From Onchocerca lupi (lineage: Eukaryota; Nematoda; Chromadorea; Rhabditida; Onchocercidae): a stretch of 64,000 nt of DNA. The notes beneath the pieces were generated by a model that saw only the letters and a program-made list of their open reading frames with translations, had not been told where the DNA came from and made no database searches. Position numbers and translations under genes: made by a program. The DNA is taken from NCBI GenBank assembly GCA_028564675.1, contig JAOVVO010000134.1, positions 62,001-126,000 on the forward strand. The letters are read 5' to 3'. Shown here in pieces: positions 38,446 to 50,300 of the stretch (positions are counted from its first letter, which is position 1; each line of letters opens with the position of its first letter).

Positions 38446-41400
38446 CAATCAATCTATCATTTAATCAAATCATCCTTCTAAACAGCGTAGAAGATGGATT
38501 CATAAGTGATTGATTGCCTCTGGAAAGCAAATTTCGAGCTATACACCAAGGCGCGATTTGCCGAATGATGGAGATTAGAATCATTATCATATCTTAAAAC
38601 ATCTAAAAAGTCCCAAACGTTGAAATTCATACGAAAAAATTATGGAGGGACATAATTAGAGACAATCTAAAAAGAACTGATGACGCAAAAATTTCATCTG
38701 AAGTTATTTAGTTGTGCGCTATTGTTAACTAGCAACAATGAGACAAATTCTTTCAGCACTTTTCAAGTTAATATCAATAAAATAAATATCGTAAGTCCCA
38801 CATTTTTGGTGTCAAACAGCAATAAAAATGTCAACACTCAGTTCAAGCATTTGTTCGGAATCATCATTCTGCGTATGTCGCAAAATGTTCGGGAAAATTG
38901 AATCATAGATGCGGCGTTTCAATGTGGTGCATGCTAATCAACGCCATGTTAAAATTGCTATAAAATTGAAGAAAAAAAAGATTTATGTCTCAACCTGTGA
39001 AAAAATTGATTAATAACTTTTGAGATTCATTAATAAAGTAAAAAAAATTAGACTGCAAATAAGACTTTGTTAGAAATTTATATGAGACATTTGTTTATTG
39101 GTCAGAAAACAATACTTACTTTTCATTTGGAAAAAGTTCAGGAAAAGAAAAAATCAATATTCTTTGTCACAGTTTTCGGAAATATTTCCGTTTTTAACAA
39201 ATCAGCAAATTTTTTCCTGAATTTGTTTGCTGTTAGTTAGTCCCTCTTCCTCATTTAGTCTAACAATACTTCGTTGTATTGAATACATTGAGCATGGAAA
39301 TGATTTTAAACTGGAATGACTGAAAAGAAGAAATTTTAGAGTTTTTCTGGAATGATTTGGTACTAGTCAAAACTGATCTTAGATACTTATTTTTTGCTTG
39401 CAAATCACTTGAAATACCTTTACTTAGCAATATTTTTATTAATTTGGTTCAAAAAATTCAGCAAGGCTTCCCAATGTTACGATTTCATTTGTGTATGAAT
39501 TATAATTAAAAAATGTGCTATTTTATTTGATTAGCGAAAAATTACGGTAAAATTTCGAAATTAAAGGATATTCCTTTACATTTTCGACAAATAAATAACT
39601 AAATAGATGAAATCGTCGATCGTTCCATTTCTGGGTTGAGCCTTTTCCAAGTTCATATCTTCGATGCAACTATTCAAAATAAAATGGATGATGATGGTAA
39701 ACGATAAGATAGTGCAAAGGCAATCACTCCTCATTTCTCAATCCCTAAATAAATCTCTGAAAAGTCGAAAAATCTAATTTATTGCTCGGAACTATGCTGG
39801 AATTTCAACGATGAGTCATTCCAAAATCAAATAAAGATCTTTCACCTGTTTTGTGAATGAGTCGCATAAAAAAGTCCAAGTTCAAAAAGGGAATTGGACA
39901 TGAGTGATTGATGTTTTCAGGAATATAAAATAGAACAACTTTTATAAACTGCAAACTAAATACAGAATTCAGTCATTTAAAAAGGATACGTTTTTTATGC
40001 AAATGATTCAAAATTGTAAGAGTTCTAAACTGCTGGTATGAATGTTGTATACACGTCTCATATCATTCATAGCTAAATGATTTGAAGATTTTTTAGATGA
40101 AATTAAGTTTTGAAAGTCAAGATTTATTTGAATAATGAAGTATTTTGCAATATTTGAATGTCTAAGTTTTTAGTTATAATTGACAAACTAAATCAAAATT
40201 TAATTCCTGGATGGCCAGAACTGAGTCAGCCAAATTTAATTTATTAATAGCTTACAGACCATTGTGTATGTTATGCTATTTAAAATGCTAAAAGATTATG
40301 TAGTTTTTTCCAATAAGGAATAAGAATTTTCAGGATGTTCTAAATCAAAATTTAGTAATAAAAAATTGAAAGAATAAATGAAGTTGCTGGAATTCCCTGG
40401 TAGAAGACAATCATGTCCAGTGAAAAGTTATTAATTTTTTGTTTTCTACGAAAAATAATAAAAACCTGATCAGTGTTAGCTGGAAATCAGCTCCTTTAAA
40501 TCATGTAACATTATATTATAATCTCTTTTAAAATTTTCATGAAAACAGAGCAAGAAATTACATTATAACAAGAGTAATTTTAGTTAGCTAATCTGCGAAT
40601 AAAATACTGTCGTATTAGATTAAACGATTTAAACTACCAGAACTCTAGCAGCGAAAAGAATTAACAGAAATGATTTGATTGTCATGCTTAAACACTCTAA
40701 ATCATTATTATAGTGCCGGTGTCACCACTGCCACTCTGAGGGTTAGCAGTACAGAAATAGCGGATACTGTAATAGTGATTGAGAGTTTTAAGAAGGGACA
40801 AATTTCGCATTTTTCTACATCAATCTTTTAATCAAGAAGGGAGCACAGAATACTGGAACTTTTAAAACAAAATTCAAATGACAGAATTTTTGGAACAAAG
40901 GATCATAAACAATTTCGATCTCTAGTAAGCCACGAACAAGTACCATCCGCATTAACACCATCATTTGCATAATATCCAGGAGATATCGTATTAGCAACCA
41001 TAAAATAGGCGTTAAGTAGTCAAAATCTTCACTGAAACTACAATGGAATGATGAAAACTAGGGAAGTATGCACACGAAGAAATCGAAGGATAGATATCTG
41101 AGGAGCGAGATCTGAACGGCTTTCTTGAAAACAACGGCTGAATGATAGTTTGATATGGCTGAATAGCTTTTCAACGAGGCTATCTATCTCCAGTCAAGTC
41201 TGAAATCTAGAATTTTTGCTTAAACTTTCAATTTCTCAAAGAAATATAATGGAAAAATGTCTCGGAATGATTATCAACTAAAGCTTAAGGAACTGTTTAA
41301 ACTTACTTGAAGAATTATAGTGTGCAAGGATTGGATTTGAATAATTTTGAAATGAGATCCTAAATTTCAGCATATCCTATTACACTAGGTGAAGTGCTGA

Positions 41401-44338
41401 AGAAAAAGCCATTTTTCATGAGAGCATCAATTGATCTCAGTCCAAGATTGTTGTTGAACGAATAACCCTTTTTTTCTCGCCTTTTTTATGAGCTGCCACT
41501 TCTATCCTCTTCTTGCAAATTGCTTACCAATTTAGTTTGCTTATCTTCTTTTCGCAAACTTGTGCATTTATGTAAATATATCTATTTAAGGCGCTTCTTC
41601 CGATGTTTGCTCCAACTTCAATCTGATGCAATCTGAATGAGTAATTAAACTAGCATATTCATTATTTCAGTTGTTCGCATAAACATGAATCGCAGTAAAT
41701 TTTAATTGCCGAAGTGTTAGTGCAGATTTTTAGAACCATTTGGTCATCGATCATCATTCTTCTCAATGAATTATTGATCTATAAATGTCCTTGTGGCAAT
41801 TTCTCTTCATTTTGCTTAATCTAATGAAGCAACTTGCCGAATCCAAATTCCATCTTTTATTCATGGATAGAATAAATTTCTAGTATGTATGGACTAAAAG
41901 TAATGCTCCACTTTAAAATTGTCTTCATTTACTTTCAGATTTTTTCGATTCATCTGAGAAAATATTGCAAAAAAAAAAAAAAAAAAAAAAAAAACATCAT
42001 TTCAGAACTATTTCGTATCCATTTTTTTCTTTTTTTTTTTTTTGAATCAACGTGTCCTCAAGAAAAAAAATATCATTTATTGAAGGAGCATATTTCCATA
42101 AATTCGTAGCTGATATGAAAGAGAAAAATAATATTATGCTGGTACTAATTCAGATAAAAAAAGCGTCACTTTGATCATATCAGAAATATAAATTGCTATG
42201 TGACAGATACATAACATTAAGTTTTAAGACATTTAAGACTTAATTATGCGTTTCATCAATTGGCAATACTTTAGATACAGGTTAGCTCATAGAGCAAGAG
42301 AACTAATGGCACTAGGCTTCGATGAAATGAAGGTATATTTAATAACAATGGAACAAATGCCCAATAATGACTGAAACTTTTGCAGCAAACTTTCACTCTT
42401 CCAAAATTTTCAAGTAACTTTTGAATACAAAAAATTTTTGATTCTGAAAATCTGTCCTTCTGCAATTCTTTCTCTCGCAAAAGCAAACAGTAAAGAATGA
42501 ATTCGAAGATCTTATGCAAAAAGAAAATGGAAAAATGATAATATGTGACACCGGAAAAAGGTGTCTCTGACTGCAACAAAAAAATTTTTTAAATTGAAGC
42601 ATTGGTTAAAATTTCAGAAAAAATATTCAAAAACGATATGAACTTATATTATGTGCTTTTTATGTTCCTTGAAACGATTATAATAAAAGAGGTGTCGCCC
42701 GAATTCAGCTTTATGTAAGTTATAAAACATTTTTCAAATGAAATGGAATTTCTAAATTTTGTTCAGAAATCGGGAATTTTTTCATTTTGTGCAAATATTC
42801 CGCACTGATAATAATGAATCATGCAAATTTATACTGCACAAGCAATTGGTCAGTAATTTATCATCACCAAAGCATTTTACTCGAATTCGAAAAAAAAATT
42901 TTTTTCTTTGCAATCTTCTAAATAAAAGATGTGATCAGTGATTATGACTAAGAGATAGCAATGTTACAAAATTGTATATATGCCAATTGAGGTAAGATTT
43001 TCTAATATTGATTATAAAAATGCTCAAGAAACTTGAATATTTTTTTAAAAAAAATATCAATCCTAGAAATTCGACAATCCAATTTTTGCCTTTTTTTTGG
43101 GATTCCTTTTATTTCCTATTTTCTACCTATCATATTTTCAGTTTCATCTTCCATTTGAAGTATTAATTTAGCTCTCTTATGCTATTTTACTGATTTTTTA
43201 AGCATTGAACCATTATTAAAACAGTGTATGGTACATGCAATATTCTATTGCTCCACTTTGCTTGAAGCAAAAATTCAGGCCACCTATCAGTCATTTATTA
43301 CAATCAGCTATTCCGGAATACAACCGTGTAGGAGTGTCGTTAAACAAGCACACAATGTTAATTATCATGCCATACTTTTGACGGTCAGGCTAGAACTAGA
43401 TTGGCCTGATTTTGAAAGATTAATAAATAGCACAGTGTCTTCGTGGATTATTTAAGAAAGACCTGACGTAAGATGATACTTTATCATTTAGATTTTTATA
43501 CTTCTACCCTGATATCTATTACAGAAATAAAAGAATCAAATAAAAAGCAATCGCCGAAGTCAAAGATCATGCATATTATGGGTAAATCTAGAGACAGTGT
43601 TCAGGTAAAGATTGCCAATCTCTCTAATCTACAATACTATGTTTCCGTGTACATGTGTTATCTGCTTCATCGGGAAATCGAAGACGTCATGGATTGTTGA
43701 AAGATATCTACAATAAAAAAGCTGCCAAATCTTTCTTTTTAGTATTCGAAAAAATGCTGCGAATAAGTCTTGCAGGTGCATAGATTCTAAAAAAAATTCA
43801 AGAAGTGTAGAATTTGGATTCCTTTACGTGCAAATAGTTTTAGGGTGATGTGTTGGAATCCATCTAATGAGGACAGACGCCAAACATGCTACCACATGAT
43901 TGATAATATGGCTTAGGATGAAACAAAACAATTAACAACATGACAGCAAGATCTCAATAACAGTAATCATATGAACAGGATGACCAAATATTTGGATTCC
44001 TTAGAAAAATTCAAAACTTATTAAAATAAGTTTCGACTTTCTCTTTGCATCCTTAAAGATTTTACAATATTTACCGCATATTTCACAAAGAATCGAATTA
44101 ATCATGAAAAAGAATGATAAATATTTGCACTAGTAATGCTTAAATCATACGACAATTGCGTAATGAATTTTCGCTTCACCCAATAAGTGCGTTCTGCGCC
44201 AATAAATTTCTTACATAAACTTGCAGATGATGCAAATATTTTTTCCTAAAATGCATGCTAATAGTGGTGAAGAAGGAGAAAGGTGGAGAAGAAATCCCTT
44301 TCCATCAAGCTTGAACAGGCGGCATACAATAAATAATT
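38446..44338. other. Long intergenic stretch with no supported gene
   Basis: Nearly 6 kb of AT-rich DNA downstream of the PKC gene (minus). Open frames (for example 40815-40997 minus, 42271-42602 minus, 43228-43700 plus) are short, match nothing I know and have no consistent splice partners. A 26-base poly-A run is at 41969-41994. Confidence 0.5.
41969..41994. repeat. 26-base poly-A run
   Basis: Uninterrupted A run, flanked shortly after by T-rich sequence at 42021-42044. Possibly a remnant of a retroposed tail, but no retroelement body is visible upstream. Confidence 0.85.
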
Positions 44339-47300
44339 TTACACCGATTCATCATCAGCATTCCAAATTGGCCAGTATGGATTAACATAATCAAAATCAG
44401 GAAATTCAGTGCCTTCAAGGTTACGCAAAATGTCAATATCGCAAGCACTCATTCTGACGGATAGCTTTCTGAATTGCGAATCGAAATTCTCCGTCGATTC
44501 AGGACTCTTCTGCAGGTTCAGTCTTATTAGAAACTCACCAATATCGTTTTTGCAAATTATTATGAATACATTGATTCATGCTTACGATTAATTAATTCAC
44601 CTATTGATATTTTATACAATAGTCAATTAGCTGTTTAAATGATACCGCTCTATTGTACCATTATCAAAAAGCCCAAGCTAACGTCTTATGCCTCCTTCTA
44701 TCCACAGTAAACTAATCATGGACCTATTTTTTAAACGTTATTTAAAGTTTGATTAATTTTCCAAATGAGATAAGGAATTTCAAACTAGATTAAAATCGAT
44801 TTACCATACTTTTAAATATTGCTAAAAACACTGTGAAGTCCTTTTTAAACAAGAAAATTACTTACTAATTTTGGTTTAAAAGGGGGCTGAATCTGTCGCC
44901 TCTCAATCTTATACCAGTCAATTCGTCGAAAGAACGGATGCTCCTGAAAATGCAGCTTTCTCAGCGAAATAACACACTTTTATATTTACAACACGAAATG
45001 TTAGATAAATTTTTGGGACTTTCGGGATTGCTTATTTCGTATTCTTATTCCAAAAATGATATTGCTCATCGGGCTAATGTACAATCAATAAGCTGCAGGC
45101 ACCAAAAAAAAAAATATGTGAAAAAAAAAAAGGATCAGATTTTAATATTTTAAACAGGAGAGGCATTAATAACAACTGTTTTTTCCCAGAATTTGATATT
45201 TTCAGAATGTCGCAGAATTCCATTCTGCGACACTCTTTTAATTCTCGAAGATATGATAAGGAGAAAATAAACACCTGCAGCGGAACTGACACACCTTAAT
45301 ATCTCTAACGGATGTCTGTTGACAACCTAGCCGCTTCTCAGGAGTTTTCTGTAGCAGTGCTTTGCAAATTGATACTGCTTCTTTGGACATTGATTTTGGA
45401 TATGATACGTTGTGGTCCGTTATTGCTGCAAATATAATTTCAAGAGCAAGAAAATATTTTATGTGTATCAAGACGTTTAAATCTTGATAAAATACGCAGT
45501 AATAATGATAATAAACAAATAATGACTTGACTAAACGTTTCTCAGTATATTTGATGAATTAATTATCGCTTGACTGAGCTACATCTAATTTAACTGCAGT
45601 ATACTTTTCTACCATTTCCTGTTTCTGAAAAGTTTAATTAAATTTGATACCTGCGAATAACTCATCTTCGTCTTCGCCGTCGAAAGGCGGTTGACCGGCA
45701 AGCATTTCAAACAGCAATACTCCATATGCCCACCAATCAACTGACTTATCGTATGGCTGATATAGTATTATCTGAAAGGATTTTGAATTTCACCATTTAC
45801 ACAGGGAAAGTTATGTGTCAGAGTCAGTCTTATCAGTGATATTGGAATTCTCACTTCCGGAGCAATGTAGTCAGGTGTACCACAAAATGTTTTCGTCTTA
45901 GCATTACCGATGATGTTTTCTTTGCACATGCCAAAATCCGTAATTTTAATATGGCCATTTGTATCCAGCATAACATTATCAAGCTTGAGATCACGATAAA
46001 TAATGCCTTGGGAATGAAGAAAAAATAAACCAATTGCTATTTCAGCAGCATAAAATCTATAACAAGGATTAACAAGAAAACAGCCCTCAAATTTTTATTT
46101 GAATGACAAAACTATAACAGCGAGAAAATTGCAAATATTTAAGGCATTCACGCCAATTCCTGATCATCGCTTCAATTCAAACAAAGATACTACTACTCAC
46201 GCAGCTACTGGCTCTTTGAACTTCCCCACTTGTTGTATTTGATACATAAGATCACCACCACTCACAAATTCCATTACAAAATATAAACGATCCTAAAATA
46301 AACTTATCTTGTTCATCCACTAACTTTCAGTCGAAAAGGTTTCCAAACCTCATTTCAAAATTCAATAAATTGTGAGTTAAAAGCTGTAGCAATTCACTGA
46401 AAACAGTGAATTGCTTATCGTGAAAGCCATAAATAAGTTCGAAAACTGCCAAAAACTATATAAAATGAAGAACATCTTAATTTCCATGCAAATGAACAAA
46501 AAGATAGTAAATGCTGAATAATTCGGAAAGATAACTATCTAACTGTTAATCAACTATTTGGCATAGAAAAGACAGAAATTTCACCGAAGTTTGGAAACAG
46601 GAATGGAACGCAACCAGAAAGGGTGGCTTGTCGCAGAGCGACAGCACTCGCTTTTCAGTCATCGTGCATCCCACATCATCATCCTGAATGATAACATCCT
46701 TTTTCAGTATCTTCACTGCGAATAGTTCCTTGCTAACTTTATGCTCACCAAGCAATACCTAGAAAAATGAAACAACTAGAAAAGTGCAGCTTACTTTCGA
46801 GCATTGCAGAAGCTGAAAAAAAAAAAAAAAAAACCTTTCCAAAAGATCCTTTTCCAAGCACAGATAGAAAATTGAAATCAGTAACTCTGACAGCATCTTG
46901 TTGTGACTGTTTCAATTGAGACTGAAGTCGTACAGACGATGGCTATAAGATAGATACTTATATTCAATTATCTCATATTGAAGCTAAATGTAAGCAATAC
47001 ATTCATAAACGCAAATGTTCGTCTTTTTCATTCTCTTGTCATTTATCAATGGTCATTGCATATTGATATCCTGGAATAAATTCGCCCGCAACCGATAACT
47101 CAATGTGACGATAAAAATCAGGAATGAATTAAATGAATTGTGGTTTTCGTGAACTGTGTTGCTTCGAAGTTCCATGTTTTTAGTTTTTTATAAGAACTAA
47201 ATTCCGATTTGATCAGTTTTTGTCAAACACTTCAGCGTTTTTGAAAAATCATCCCTTTCTTCATAGAATATTCTTCAAATTCCAAAGCCCAAACTTCAAA

Positions 47301-50300
47301 TATTTAAGAATAGTCATTCAAATCCCAGACAGCATCAATTTGAAAGTATAGAAAGGTATATTCCGATTTTACCTTTTCTTGATGAATTTCCATTTCATCA
47401 ATTTTATTTTTGATTTTCTCAATTTCAGCTTCAGATTCAGGAATAACTTTTATGCTGTAGAATTCTCCTTCTTCCTGAAATCTTGCTATGCCTTTAAGCT
47501 ATTATGAGTGTTAAATGGAATATAAGATCATATGAATTGTAAAAACTTGATCTAGTAAAAGATAGAGAAAAGAATAACGGATGGAAAAGCAATTTATCAG
47601 GAAAACTCACTGCGCTTAGCAATTTGTACCAACCCTCAACAGATTCATTCATCAACTCGCTGATACCAAACGAAAGGGAACCCATGAAATCGTTCCTGGA
47701 AGTGCGATCCCAGTCCCAAACTTCCACAGATAACCTTTTATCTGCATCTGCTGCTTCCAATTTGCTAAAAATTGAATCAAAATAGTATTTAAATGTTGAA
47801 TGTTTAAGAATTTATAAATTGCTTGGAGTAAAAAATTTCAACTTACAACCGTAAATAGCAGATTTATCTGCATGATTTGAAACTTAAGATAAATAAATAA
47901 AGATGCTTACTATTCAAACCATTCATTCCACACAGGATTCAAGGTAGATTTAATTGTTCTACTTTTCTTCTTGGATTTTGATGATTGGTCATCGGGTATT
48001 AATTTTAACTTGCAATAAGGATCGGAAAGACCATTCGGATCCATAGGTATTAAATTCCGCGCCTCACGCACTGAAAACAAGCAATTTCCCACACATTTTT
48101 GTTATTTCATTGGAACGAACTTTGCGCACGGCGCTCATTTCACAGCCGCACCGCTTGAATATAGTTTTATGAATATTTCTGTCTATTATTGTAATCCAAT
48201 TACAATGGATTCTATCTGCAGTATTTAAACTTCATAATCAAAATCAATAAACTCTCAATAACTGTGAGGCTCCCGAGCTGAATTTACTCGGTATTTAGAA
48301 ATATAGCAACAAAGCAGCACCAAGAGATGATAGTATTAATTGCTGATGCAGAAAAATAAATGTACACTAACAGAAGTTTTTTTCTACACCTCAAAGAAAC
48401 AATTTCAAATAACAAAATAAAATTGATAAAGAGAACTCCTAATATGCGGCACAATGGGATGCCATCTGTAATCAATAATGCACAACAAATTGGCTCCAGT
48501 TTCCGAACCTATTCCATCAAAACTAAAATGCACTCAGACCTCATCTGCATCCACAATGTTGCGATGCGCAGGAGGTTATGCTATCGTTTATTCTTTACTC
48601 GTTTTTTTTTTTTTTTTTTTAAATGATGTTTCGCTATTAACTGTGAGCAACAAAGTTACTTAATAATTCAACGCTTTGAAAGGAGATGCATATTCTCACG
48701 CCGTCATCTATTATCACCGCACTATAAGTCAACAATACTAATTGATTTTAACCGTTTTAGTTCAGAATGTGGAAGATTGTAAGTTAAGGTTTGTTTGTTT
48801 GTTTTCTGCTTTTTTTCTCCATCAAAAAAATCAAAAATATTGAATGGCTAATCAGCACCTTCAACTCGCAAAATGTCATTTTCAACTTGAATTGAAAGGT
48901 GTATTCTACCGCGTCTTTCGATATAATCTGTTCCGCACATATTAGGCACATATTTAACACATTTGTGATGTACATTCACATCGCAAGATTGACATTTTCT
49001 GCCCTGAAAATGGTATTAAATTGTCAATATTTTTTCACAATTATTGATTAAAAATCAAAACGAAATTGTAAAAGTAGCAACCTGATGAATTATACCATAA
49101 AGAAGAGATCCACAATGATCGCAAAACGTTGGCGACGAGTATGAATGCACCTTCCATTTATGCTGCTGCCGTGGATCCTTAAAAATTTAAGAACTCACTT
49201 ATTGAAAATAAAATTTTGTCTTGAAGTTCTGAAGCTTTTGATCACTGTAAAAATTAGATTCAAAGAATTTTTTGTTGGAAATTTCATACTTTCAAACAAA
49301 CCCATCAGAAGCCTCGAAAAGCATACAGTAGACTTTAACAAACAAATATGAATTCTTTTCTCGTACTTGCCAGCTATGAAGTGGATACAAAAGGAAAAGA
49401 CATAATATAAAAAATATGGAACTAACATCAGTATCAACACCTTTATCAGCACCAGGACATTGAAAATTGACAAACTGATGACATCTTTTATGTACAACAA
49501 GTTCGCATACTGCAATTGATTATATGATGTTAATAATTAAACAGCGATTCGAAAATCTAAAATTTCAATTTGAAATAAATGAAAATCGGCTGCATTTTTT
49601 GAGCAGATAGTATTAACGAAAGAGAGCGAAAAAGAGAAAAATAGATACTTGCCCTGACACTGGAAGCCCTGCTTATTAAGACCCCAGAGAAATTCCTTGC
49701 AGTGTGAACAAAATGTTGGCTGCTTAAAAAATCGTGCAGTAAATTTATGTAACCTGAAGATTTAATTTTTCAGTTTTCTCAAATATTATTTCTCTTGTAT
49801 TAAATCGCGTATAATGAAAGGGATTAATTCATTTATTTGGAAAAAACAACAAAAGCATACTTGACTTTATGAACATTCTTTTGCCTTAATGCACCTTTTC
49901 GAACAATGCCTTTACCTTCGATTCGTTGCACTGAAATGAAAATCTCTTTTTGTCAGTCAAAATTTACTTAAAAGAATTAAATTTCAATGTTAAAATGTGA
50001 TTGCTTCTTGGATATTGCTAAAAATTGCAAATTTAATGAGTCAAATCGTTACAAATTAACTGTCTGGCATCTTTTGTGTAGTTGCTGTAGAGACTGTATT
50101 ACAACATCAAATTGTAGTTCAGCCATCAAAACATAATTTATCAAAAAATCTGTATATTTTGCAATGCAAGTTGGCAACGTTTTCTTGTGTAAAATTTAAA
50201 TTAATTTGAAAGATTGAGTGAGCGATCTTCGTAAAGTACCATGGTTCTGACAAATTAGAGTGATCATACGAACTGGAAAATTCTTTATTGCTGAATAATT

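Noticed and set aside
42271..42602. 102-codon minus-strand ORF
   Set aside because: Phe/Leu/Ser-rich random-looking frame in AT-rich DNA, with no motif or splice partner.
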